From: Alphaproteobacteria bacterium
Lineage (GTDB): Bacteria > Pseudomonadota > Alphaproteobacteria > UBA6615
Length of the DNA stretch: 64,000 bases
NCBI GenBank assembly: GCA_002727315.1
Contig: PBWR01000023.1
Location: forward strand, 36,722 to 100,721
Reading direction: 5' to 3'
Position numbers and translations under genes: made by a program. Position 1 is the first letter of the stretch. Each line of letters starts with the position of its first letter. Positions 21,159 through 29,566 of this stretch are shown here, one piece after another. The notes below the pieces were generated by a model. It made no database searches and had not been told where the DNA came from. It was given only the letters and a program-made list of their open reading frames with translations.

Positions 21159-21366
21159 GGTGGCTCTTTGGGGTGCGTGCTTGACGTGTGACATGGGTTG
21201 GTGACGGCGGCGACCGATTACCACAGGTTTGTGTGTCGGGGCCATGCTGCTGGCGTCGGATCACGCGCGGATGGCAACAAAGTGTCGCCGGATTGCGGAT
21301 TTGGTTTTGACAGCCGGGTTTGTTCGTGGCACACGGCGGCGCCGAAACACACCGGAGGTACCAGAA

Positions 21367-21717
21367 GTGGCGAAACCGGAATGGGGCGTGAAGCGGGTAT
21401 GCTTGGCATGCGGCGCACGCTTTTACGACATGCAGAAGTCCCCGATCGTTTGCCCGAGCTGCGACACGCAGTTCGATCCCGAGGCGATCTTCCGTCCGCG
21501 GCGCGCCCGCGCCGAGGAAGCGACCGCGGCGCCTGCAGCGGCGAATGACGACGCAGGCAAGAAAGCAGCGAGCGAGGAGGACGAGGTCGCCGCGCTGGTT
21601 GACGATGTCGATGTCGAGGACGATGACGCGGATGATGCGCTCGCGGCCGATCTCGACGATGATGACGACGAAGAAGAGGTTGTCGTCGTGGTCAAGAAGG
21701 ATGACGACGAAAGCTGA
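21367..21717 (+). CDS. TIGR02300-type protein: zinc-ribbon with acidic tail
   Basis: 'KPEWGVKRVCLACGARFYDMQKSPIVCPSCDTQFD', tail 'DDDDDEEEVVVVVKKDDDES'; GTG start. Confidence 0.8.
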   Translation: MAKPEWGVKRVCLACGARFYDMQKSPIVCPSCDTQFDPEAIFRPRRARAEEATAAPAAANDDAGKKAASEEDEVAALVDDVDVEDDDADDALAADLDDDDDEEEVVVVVKKDDDES

Positions 21718-21745
21718 TCGCGGCGCGACCGTGGGGAGAATTCAC

Positions 21746-21773
21746 TTGCGTTGACCGGCGGGTCCATTATCTT
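21746..21773 (+). promoter_or_regulatory. Putative tRNA promoter
   Basis: TTGCGT-N16-TATCTT about 40 nt upstream of the tRNA-Ala 5' end. Confidence 0.35.
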
Positions 21774-21814
21774 CCCGCCGCCCGGCCAAAAGGCCGCCCG
21801 CCACAGATTTTCAT

Positions 21815-21890
<76 letters not shown>

Positions 21891-21900
21891 AATTCCGGAA

Positions 21901-21928
21901 AAGCCCGGCTTCTCGGCCGGGCTTTTTC
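21901..21928 (+). terminator. Rho-independent terminator after tRNA-Ala
   Basis: AAGCCCGGC...GCCGGGCTT followed by T-run. Confidence 0.85.
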
Positions 21929-22048
21929 CGTGCTGCCGTACTTTTGAACCCGGCCTTCGCGGTTTTACGTGTTCCCGCCCGGTGCTTACCCTAAGGTTGT
22001 GATCGAAGCCGAAGATGATGCCGGCAGCTTGCAGCAGGGAGGAACGAA

Positions 22049-22222
22049 ATGAGCCATACCGTATCGGCACCCGAGGTGAAGAAACCCGACCGGCCGGCCT
22101 TGACGGGCGGCGTGGCCGCAGGCGACCAGGTCATCCTGAGCGGCCAGATGGCCTATGACCCGGATATCGACGGGATCCCGAACGCACGGGTCGAGATCGA
22201 GGCCATCGCCATACGTTCCTGA
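22049..22222 (+). pseudogene. 5' fragment of a RidA/YjgF-like gene
   Basis: 57-aa ORF MSHTVSAPEVKKPDRPALTGGVAAGDQVILSGQMAYDPDIDGIPNARVEIEAIAIRS resembles the RidA N-terminal half, then stops. Confidence 0.55.
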
Positions 22223-22269
22223 GACGCAGGCTGGGGGGCGCTCAGGGTGCAATCGAAGATGCGACGGTC

Positions 22270-23493
22270 ATGACGGCGCGCGGGGGGCTGCGCGACCTGC
22301 TGCGCGATGCCGAGTTCCTGCGTATCTGGTTCGTCGGCATTTTCAGCGGCGTTGCGCGCTGGCTGGAGATGCTGGTCGCCGGGGTCTATGCCTTCGACAC
22401 CACCGGGTCGCCGTTCCTCGTGGCTGTCCTGGTCATCCTGCGCATGATGCCGCTGGTGGCATTCGGCTCGATCGTCGGCACGTTTGCCGATCGGATCTCG
22501 CCGCGCATCCTCCTGGTCGTGACCATGACCGGCGCCATGCTCGTCTCCTTTACCGTGTTCGTGCTGTTCCTGACCGGCCTGGATGCCTATTGGGTCGTCG
22601 CCGTGGCGTCCTTCGTCTCGGGCCTGGTCTGGACCACCGACATGCCCTTGCGCCGGCGCATCCTGGGGGATGTTGCCGGGATGGCCCGCATCGCACCCGC
22701 CATGAGCCTTGATGCCGCCACCAACAACGGCACACGGATGCTGGGCCCGTTGCTGGGTGGCCTGATCTTTCAGTGGGTTGGCGCCGGCGGCGCCTATCTG
22801 TTGAGCGCGGCCATGTATGCCGCCTGCGTCGGTGTGCTGGTGTTCGTGGCGGCGAATATCGGCAAGGTCGATGTGGTGCGGCCGGCCTCGCGCGTGCTGG
22901 ACGATCTGCGGGCCGGGTTTGCCTATGCCGTGCGCGACCGCGATATATCGCGCATCCTGCTGGTGACCCTCGTGTTCAATATCTGGGGGTTTCCGTTCCT
23001 CGCCATGATCCCGGTGGTCGGCCGGGAAGAGCTGCAGGTCTCTGCCAGCATCATCGGCGGGCTGACGGCGCTCGAGGGGGCCGGTGCGTTGCTCGGCTCC
23101 CTGCTGATCGCGTCGCGCGTGCGTATCTCCGGGCACCGGCAGCTCTACTATTTTGGCATGCTCGGCTACCTGTTCGCCGCATTCGCGGCGGGCGGGATGG
23201 TCGAGGTTGTGCCCATGGGGCTGGCGCTGATCGTCGTCGGACTGTGCGCGTCCGGTTTCTCCACCATGCAGTCGACCCTGATCTATACCCTCGCGCCGCC
23301 GGAGATGCGGGGCCGCCTGTTCGGCGTGCTGGTCATCTGTATCGGCAGCGGCCTGATCGGCTTCACCAATATCGGGCTCATGGGCGAGTGGTTCGGGGGC
23401 TCGACAGCCATGCGCATCGTCGCGGCCGAGGGGCTGATACCGCTGTTGTGGATCGGGCTTTCCTGGCGTCAGCTCTGGGGACGCGACACCTAG
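22270..23493 (+). CDS. MFS transporter (EntS-like / TMS efflux type)
   Basis: Multiple TM segments; 'FLRIWFVGIFSGVARWLEMLVAGVYAFDTTGSPFLVAVLVILRMMPL'. Confidence 0.85.
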   Translation: MTARGGLRDLLRDAEFLRIWFVGIFSGVARWLEMLVAGVYAFDTTGSPFLVAVLVILRMMPLVAFGSIVGTFADRISPRILLVVTMTGAMLVSFTVFVLFLTGLDAYWVVAVASFVSGLVWTTDMPLRRRILGDVAGMARIAPAMSLDAATNNGTRMLGPLLGGLIFQWVGAGGAYLLSAAMYAACVGVLVFVAANIGKVDVVRPASRVLDDLRAGFAYAVRDRDISRILLVTLVFNIWGFPFLAMIPVVGREELQVSASIIGGLTALEGAGALLGSLLIASRVRISGHRQLYYFGMLGYLFAAFAAGGMVEVVPMGLALIVVGLCASGFSTMQSTLIYTLAPPEMRGRLFGVLVICIGSGLIGFTNIGLMGEWFGGSTAMRIVAAEGLIPLLWIGLSWRQLWGRDT

Positions 23494-25175
23494 GCGAGCA
23501 TCGCTGCGGCGATCTTCTCGGCGACCATCAGAGTGGGCAGGTTGGTGTTCCCGCGCGGGACGACGGGCATGATCGAGGCATCGACGACGCGCAACCCGTC
23601 CACGCCGCGAACCCGTCCGGAAGAATCTACGACGCTCATCGGGTCGTCCGCTGCGCCCATGCGGCATGTGCCCGCATGGTGCGCCATGCCCGACACGCTG
23701 TCGGCGACGAACGCATTGATCCGCGCCGGGTCGGCCAGCAGTCCCGCGACGTCGAGGCCGGGCTTGGACAGGACACCGAGGACCGGCCGCCCGGCGGCGG
23801 GCACCCAGTCGAGCAGTTTCGACAGGATGGCCGCGCGAGTGGCATTGTAGGCGTTGACATTGTTGAGCTCGCGCATGCGCCGGGCATTGCTCACGGGGAC
23901 GGCGTGATGCCAGTGCCGGCGGACCTCGGGCGACAGCAGCATCACCGCCGCGCGGCGCACGCCGTCGGCGAGCCGCGCCCGGTCGCGTTCGTCGGACAGG
24001 AAATTGAACTCGATCCGTGCCGGCGTGCCGGGGTCGGCATCGCGCAGGGTGATGCGGCCGCGCGAGGCGGGCTGCAGGATGGCCGGGTTGAGGGCACTTA
24101 GGCGGCGGCCCAGTGCGTGCCAGCCGGACATGCCGACAAGCGAGATGTACATATCGCTGGGCGGGCAGTCGGCAAGCCCCGAGGAATATCGCAGGGTTGC
24201 GAAGGTGTGCAGCCGGTCGCGGTCCCGATGGCTCGACGCACGTTTCATCTGCGCGACCAGGAAGGTGATCTGGTGGTTCTGCAGATTGCCGCCGACCCCG
24301 GGCAGATCGACGAGGACATCCGTGCCGAGATCACACAGGTCCTCGGCCGGGCCGATCCCGGCGCGCAGCAGCATCACCGGCGATTGCAGGGCACCCGCCG
24401 AGACGATGACCTCGCTAGCGGTGAAGGATTGCACCCGGCCGCTGATGCGCGCCGTCACACCCGTGACGCGTGCGTTTGCCCCGTCACGGGCGAGGGACTG
24501 GACATGTGCATCGGTGACGATCTGCAGGTTGGGCCGGGCGCGCACCGCGGCATCGAGGTAGCAGATGGCGCTGGAGGCGCGCTTGTCCGGAAACCGGCTG
24601 ATGGGCAACAGCCCGAATCCGTCGCGGAAGTCGCCGTTGAAATCGTCGATATGGGGAAACTGGGCATTGCGGCAATGTTCGTCGAGCGCGCGCACCATCG
24701 GCGGCCATTCGGCCTCCGGCAGGCGGCGGATCGGCACCGGGCCGTCCTGCCCGTGCAGTTCCCCGTCCATGTCGGTGTCGGTCTCAAGCTTGCGGAAGAA
24801 GGGCAGCACGTCCTGCCAGCCCCAGCCCTCGATGCCCATTTCCGCCCAGCCGTCGTAATCGTCCGGCGTGCCGCGGAGCGCGACCATGCCCATCAGGGAC
24901 GATCCGCCGCCCATGATCCGCGCCTGTATGATGGGGCGATCGGGTGACGTATCGCGACGGCCGAGATGGGCGGAGAGCGACCGCCAGGCATAGGCACGGT
25001 TGTAGTAGGAAACCGGGTAGGTGTCGGCGACGTCGGCGGGCTCGGCCTCCGGCGCCGTGTCTCGGCCCGCTTCCAGCAATAGAACCGTATTCGTGCTGCG
25101 CGCCGACAGTCGGTTGGCGAGCACACAGCCGGCCGAACCGCCGCCGACGATGATGTAATCGAAGCTGCTGGTCAC
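23490..25175 (-). CDS. GMC family oxidoreductase (choline dehydrogenase-like)
   Basis: 'FDYIIVGGGSAGCVLANRLS'; C-terminal 'GRVRGVDGLRVVDASIMPVVPRGNTNLPTLMVAEKIA'. Confidence 0.93.
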   Translation of the reverse strand: MTSSFDYIIVGGGSAGCVLANRLSARSTNTVLLLEAGRDTAPEAEPADVADTYPVSYYNRAYAWRSLSAHLGRRDTSPDRPIIQARIMGGGSSLMGMVALRGTPDDYDGWAEMGIEGWGWQDVLPFFRKLETDTDMDGELHGQDGPVPIRRLPEAEWPPMVRALDEHCRNAQFPHIDDFNGDFRDGFGLLPISRFPDKRASSAICYLDAAVRARPNLQIVTDAHVQSLARDGANARVTGVTARISGRVQSFTASEVIVSAGALQSPVMLLRAGIGPAEDLCDLGTDVLVDLPGVGGNLQNHQITFLVAQMKRASSHRDRDRLHTFATLRYSSGLADCPPSDMYISLVGMSGWHALGRRLSALNPAILQPASRGRITLRDADPGTPARIEFNFLSDERDRARLADGVRRAAVMLLSPEVRRHWHHAVPVSNARRMRELNNVNAYNATRAAILSKLLDWVPAAGRPVLGVLSKPGLDVAGLLADPARINAFVADSVSGMAHHAGTCRMGAADDPMSVVDSSGRVRGVDGLRVVDASIMPVVPRGNTNLPTLMVAEKIAAAMLA

Positions 25176-25200
25176 CTGGCGATCCGGATTGTGGTCCCCG

Positions 25201-25812
25201 TTACTCAGCTGCCGCGTAGGCCGCCTGCAGCGCGGGGCGATCCTTCAAGCGTGCGATATAGGCTACCACGTTTGGCTTGTCGGAGGTGTCGGCACCCAGA
25301 CGGTCGGCGACGATCGTGGCGTGGCCCGACATGATGTCGGCGCCGGAGAATTCACCGGCGAGATAGTCCCGGTCCGCCAGGCGCTGTTCGACGGCGCCCA
25401 GCATCCGGGTCAGTAGCTTTGTTGCCCGGTCGATATTGACCTGGTTGCGCTGCTCCTCGGACAGGAAGAATTTCTCGACCACGATGGTGTTCACCGGTGG
25501 CATCAGCATGCCCTCGGCATAGTGCAGCCACTGCAGATACGCGGCGAAATCCGGTGAGGCCTGGTCCGGGACCAGCGCACCGTCGCCGTACTTCGCCAGC
25601 ACATATTCGACGATGGCGCCGGATTCGAAGATCGTCACCTCGCCATCGTCCAGTGCCGGTACCCGGCCCATGGGGTGGATCTTGAGATATTCGTCGGCGC
25701 GCATGTCCGGGCTGCCGAGCGTGAAGGTCTCAAGCTCGTAGGGCAGGCCCAACTCCTCGAACAGCCAGAGGATGCGGATCGAGCGGGTGCCGGGTGCGTG
25801 ATAGACTTTCAC
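25201..25812 (-). CDS. Glutathione S-transferase family protein
   Basis: 'MKVYHAPGTRSIRILWLFEELGLPYE...IHPMGRVPALDDGEVTIFESGAIVEYV'. Confidence 0.9.
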   Translation of the reverse strand: MKVYHAPGTRSIRILWLFEELGLPYELETFTLGSPDMRADEYLKIHPMGRVPALDDGEVTIFESGAIVEYVLAKYGDGALVPDQASPDFAAYLQWLHYAEGMLMPPVNTIVVEKFFLSEEQRNQVNIDRATKLLTRMLGAVEQRLADRDYLAGEFSGADIMSGHATIVADRLGADTSDKPNVVAYIARLKDRPALQAAYAAAE

Positions 25813-25830
25813 GGTTCGCGCCTCGCGCCC

Positions 25831-26148
25831 TCAGACCACATCGAAGATGGCGCGGGTCAGGGTCTCGCGATTGATCATCGCCATATATTCCTTCACTACG
25901 TCGGGGATGGTGTCGATGTTGCTGATGGAGTTACGGGCATCGTCGGCCGTCTTCCAGGTGACGATGATGGCCCAGGTGCCGTCCTCCTCGCGGCCGATCT
26001 CGCGATGCAGGAAGCCCGGCTGGGCGCTGGTGAATTCCTCGCCCACTTGGCGGCACAGCGCGAGATAGGCATCCGGGTCGGTCCCGTCATTGAGCTTGTA
26101 GTTCACGATCTCGACGGCGTAGGGCGGGGTCAGCTGGGGCGTGGGCAT
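25831..26148 (-). CDS. Small protein resembling antibiotic-biosynthesis-monooxygenase/NIPSNAP-type dimeric alpha-beta barrel
   Basis: 'AVEIVNYKLNDGTDPDAYLALCRQVGEEFTSAQPGFLHREIGREEDGTWAIIVTWKTADDA'; start at MPTPQLT. Confidence 0.55.
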   Translation of the reverse strand: MPTPQLTPPYAVEIVNYKLNDGTDPDAYLALCRQVGEEFTSAQPGFLHREIGREEDGTWAIIVTWKTADDARNSISNIDTIPDVVKEYMAMINRETLTRAIFDVV

Positions 26149-26296
26149 GGTTGAGTCTCCTTGTCTCGTTGGTTCCTTTGTACGAACCGCGGCCGTGGCG
26201 CGCAAACCCGAACTCGGCCGGGGGGTGCGTCGAGAAGACCCGGAACCGGCCTCCCATCTTTCGATAGTCTGTCCGGCAAACAGGAGGACAGCGAAG

Positions 26297-27097
26297 ATGC
26301 CCAAACTCGTCGATCTCACCCGGCCCATCGATTCCCGGAACCGCGAACTCGTCAGCCCCGCCATGCAGGGTTTGGCGAACATCTTCGGGCCCGACATCAA
26401 GTATCTTCGCCCTGAGGAGCTGGGCCGCGACCGCATGACCGAGTTCTTCGGTTGTGGTGCGGAGCATCTGCCCGATGGCGAGGGTTGGGGCGAGGAAGTC
26501 CTGAACGGCATGAACACCCACTGCTAGACCCATGTGGACGCGCCCTATCATTCCGGCAACACGATCGAGGGAAAGCCCGCCCGCAAGATCCACGAGATCG
26601 ATGTGCAGGAACTTTTCTGTCCCGGCATGGTCCTGGACATGCGTCCCTGCGCCAAGCCGAACACGGCCTTCACCATCGACGAACTTCAGGCCGCCATCGA
26701 TGCGGTCGGGCGCCCGATCGAGGACGGCGATGCGGTGATGCTGCGCACCGGCCAGGAACGCTAAGCCATGAAGGATGACGAGTTCTGGACCTATCCGGGC
26801 ATGACCCGCGACGGCACGGTGTTCCTGACCGGACAGGGTGCCAGGGTGCTGGGCACGGATGCGGTCGGCTGGGACCGGCCTTTCCCGGTGATGAAGCAGG
26901 CCTTCGAGGAGACCGGTGACAAGTCGGAGATATGGGACGGCCATTTTGCGGTGCGCGAGAAGGAAGCCTTCATCGTCCAACAGCTCGACAATCTCGCCGC
27001 CCTGCCGCCGACGGGCTATATGGTCGCCTTCTTCCCGATCCGCCTGGTCGGCACTAGCGCGGCCCCCGCACGCGTCGTCGCGTTCCTTGAGGACTGA
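26297..27097 (+). pseudogene. Cyclase (kynurenine formamidase-like) family gene with two in-frame stops (TAG 26525-26527, TAA 26762-26764)
   Basis: Three same-frame segments join into one protein: MPKLVDLTRPIDS...NTHC*THVDAPYHSG...RTGQER*AMKDDEFWTYPGMTRDG...RVVAFLED. Confidence 0.75.
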
Positions 27098-27236
27098 GCA
27101 CCGCCGCGGTACTGCAACCATTGTCTAATAGGCGGCCGCCACTGGGGTTGAGTGATCGGAGGAGGATGCAGAGCAGCGTGATCTGCGAAGCATTGTGTTC
27201 CTCCGTTCCCCCGACCCCGTACTGCGGGGTTATTGA

Positions 27237-27266
27237 TGTGCAGAGCCCTGCCCTGCACATTTTTTT
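27237..27266 (+). terminator. Rho-independent terminator downstream of cyclase gene
   Basis: TGTGCAG-N9-CTGCACA followed by seven T. Confidence 0.75.
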
Positions 27267-27439
27267 CGTCGGTGCTAGGCTGTACGCCGTCGTTTCCCTG
27301 ACCACGACCCACAAGAGCCGATCGCGTGCCCGTTCCCAAGCCCGCTTGCAAACACTGCGGCGGGTCTTCGATGACGGGTTATGTAGCGACCGGCACGGGC
27401 GCGGGGACTCAACTTATCGTGTGATGGCGTGCGCTTGCT

Positions 27440-27508
27440 CCCTCACCCTGAGCTTGTCGAAGGAGAGAGCAACATCCTCATGCTTCGACAGGCTCAGCAT
27501 GAGGATTT
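27440..27508. repeat. REP-like inverted repeat, family A copy 1
   Basis: CACCCTGAGCTTGTCGAAGG ... CTTCGACAGGCTCAGCATGAGGAT. Confidence 0.8.
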
Positions 27509-27525
27509 TGCAGGATGCGCGGATC

Positions 27526-28233
27526 TCAGCCGGACGGCCCGGGCAGGGTGATCCCGTAGCGCCAGCGCTCGATGGTTACATCGGCAAAGACACCGCCATA
27601 GTTCAGCGGCTCGCCTTCCCAGAATTCGTTACAGGCGGCCTGGTCGGGGTATTCCATGATCATCATGGAGCCGATCATCTGGGTGCCGTCGTCGCTGAAC
27701 ATGGGCCCGCGCGCTACGTAGCGGTCCATCACGCTCGCCTGGAACTTGTGGTGGGCCCCGGCGACGGCGGCGCGCCGCGCCTCGGCGTCGGGGCCGTCGA
27801 TGGCGGTGATGACGAACTGTTCCCAGCCCGCGGTGCGCGGATAGTCGTTGTAGCGAAGCTGCATGGACGACGACCAGCGGACGATCGAGGTCTCGCCGAA
27901 CGCGCCGCCCTGGTTGTAGCCCTCATTGTCGACCCAGGCCTGGGCGGCAGCCTTGTCGGGCGCATCGATCAGGGCCATCGCGCCCGCCGGCGTCTTGCCG
28001 TCATCGGCAAGCAGGGGGCCGGAGAAGCGGATCTGCGGCTCGGTGGCGCGCAGATAGGCCTGGTGGGCATCCATCGCCGCCTCGCGCGCCTCGAGCCCGC
28101 CATCGGCCTTGAAGTAGCCCTTGCAGATCCAGCTCGGGCTCTTGGTCCGGTAGTATTCCTCGAGCTCGGCTTCCGACAGTCGATAGCGCGGATCGCCCGG
28201 CAGCGCGCCGGACGGGTTGTTGGGATCGGCCAT
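27526..28233 (-). CDS. Tandem YciI-like domain protein
   Basis: Two YciI-like halves ('AHQAYLRATEPQIRFSGPLLADDGKTPAGAMALIDAPDKAAAQAWV', 'AHHKFQASVMDRYVARGPMFSDDGTQMIGSMMIMEYPDQAACNEFWEGEPL'); start at MADPNNPSG. Confidence 0.75.
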   Translation of the reverse strand: MADPNNPSGALPGDPRYRLSEAELEEYYRTKSPSWICKGYFKADGGLEAREAAMDAHQAYLRATEPQIRFSGPLLADDGKTPAGAMALIDAPDKAAAQAWVDNEGYNQGGAFGETSIVRWSSSMQLRYNDYPRTAGWEQFVITAIDGPDAEARRAAVAGAHHKFQASVMDRYVARGPMFSDDGTQMIGSMMIMEYPDQAACNEFWEGEPLNYGGVFADVTIERWRYGITLPGPSG

Positions 28234-28316
28234 GGTGATTCTCCCCCCTGAAAGCGTGTGTTGGTGCCTATCGTCGCCACCATGGCGGCCGGGCGCAAGC
28301 CCGTCCAGTTCGATAC

Positions 28317-28392
28317 CGTCATGCCCGGACTTGATCCGGGCATCTTGACTGACGCCGGGATGAGATACGCGGGTCAAGCCCGCGTATGACGA
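28317..28392. repeat. REP-like inverted repeats, family C
   Basis: GTCATGCCCGGACTTGATCCGGGCAT ... ACGCGGGTCAAGCCCGCGTATGACG. Confidence 0.75.
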
Positions 28393-28460
28393 ACGTGGTG
28401 ATTCGCCCACGGGTGGACTTCCCGGCTAAGCTGTCCCCACAACATGAGGGGGAAAGAACA

Positions 28461-28985
28461 ATGGCACGCACATTCCGCCGCGTGGTTACGGGCCACGACG
28501 AAAACGGCAGGTCGATCATCTGGAAGGACGGGCCGGCGCCCCAGTCCCTGGAGCCGCTGCCGGGCCTATTTCTGCACGAATACTGGGAAACGACGGCACC
28601 CGCCGACAATACCGGCGAGACCGACACCGCGATCCGCGAGAACTCGATCGAGCCCCACGATCCGAACGGGACGATCTTCCGGGTGGTGGATTTTCCGCCC
28701 GACGAGATGTGGAAGGATGCCGATGTGGGCGCGGCCTTCGACGAGATGGGCAGCGGAGCAGCCCATGACGGCGGCTCGGACACGCCGGGCATGCACGAGA
28801 CCCAGACGACCGACTTCGCCATCGTTCTGGAGGGTGAGATGTGGGCCGTCATGGAGGAAGGTGAGACCCTGCTCAAGGCCGGCGACGTGCTGGTCCAGCG
28901 CGGCACCAACCATGCATGGTCGAACCGGTCCGACAAGAACGCCGCAATCGCCTTCGTGCTGATCGGCGCGAAACCGCGGGGGTAA
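28461..28985 (+). CDS. Cupin domain-containing protein
   Basis: 'HETQTTDFAIVLEGEMWAVMEEGETLLKAGDVLVQRGTNHAWSNRSDKNAAIAFVLIGA'; start at MARTFRR. Confidence 0.85.
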   Translation: MARTFRRVVTGHDENGRSIIWKDGPAPQSLEPLPGLFLHEYWETTAPADNTGETDTAIRENSIEPHDPNGTIFRVVDFPPDEMWKDADVGAAFDEMGSGAAHDGGSDTPGMHETQTTDFAIVLEGEMWAVMEEGETLLKAGDVLVQRGTNHAWSNRSDKNAAIAFVLIGAKPRG

Positions 28986-28995
28986 CGGGAAGCGC

Positions 28996-29097
28996 AACCT
29001 CATCCTGAGGAGGGCCGTAGGCCCGTCTCGAAGGATGTGGTTTTCTTGTCCTTCGAGACGCCGCTTTGCGGCTCCTCAGAACGAGGTGGATCGAGAG
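28996..29097. repeat. REP-like inverted repeat, family B copy 1
   Basis: CCTCATCCTGAGGAGGGCCGTAGGCCCGTCTCGAAGGA ... TCCTTCGAGACGCCGCTTTGCGGCTCCTCAG. Confidence 0.8.
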
Positions 29098-29105
29098 GAT
29101 CTTCA

Positions 29106-29501
29106 ATGAACGGCAAGCTCAGACACTTCGTCATCTCGGTGCCCGACCCGCAGAAGGCCGCCGCGTTCTACGAGCGCGCGCTCGGCATGACCCGCGTCGG
29201 GTAGAATGATCTTCCGGGCGCGACGGCGGTCTATCTGACCGACGGGACGGTCAACCTGGCGCTGCTACGCTACAAGACCGAGGAAGCCGCCGGCGGCGAC
29301 CCGGACCGTTTCGGGGTGCACCATTTCGGCTTCGTGGTCGACGATGTCGAGGCTGTGCAGGGTGAGATCGAGGCGTCGGGCGGCAACTGGCTGATGGGCG
29401 AGGCGAAGGACGCGGGCGCCTTCTACGAGATCAAGTTCCGCGATCCCGACGGGGTCATCTTCGACATCAACGAAGGTGGCTGGCGCACGGGCGAGGATTG
29501 A
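29106..29501 (+). pseudogene. VOC (glyoxalase/bleomycin-resistance) family gene with in-frame TAG at 29202-29204
   Basis: MNGKLRHFVISVPDPQKAAAFYERALGMTRVG*NDLPGATAVYLTDGTVNLALLRYKTEE...FGVHHFGFVVDDVEAVQ...FRDPDGVIFDINEGGW in one frame. Confidence 0.75.
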
Positions 29502-29566
29502 GGGTGTCCGCGCCGGCGCGCTAGTCTGGGCGGAACGAACAGAATCATGACCGGGGAGAGCGAGTG

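Noticed and set aside
22153-23667. 504-aa minus-strand ORF rich in Gln/His/Arg
   Set aside because: Antisense shadow of the MFS transporter; low-complexity composition, no recognisable domain
27121-28251. 376-aa plus-strand ORF
   Set aside because: Mostly antisense to the YciI-like gene and includes terminator and REP sequence
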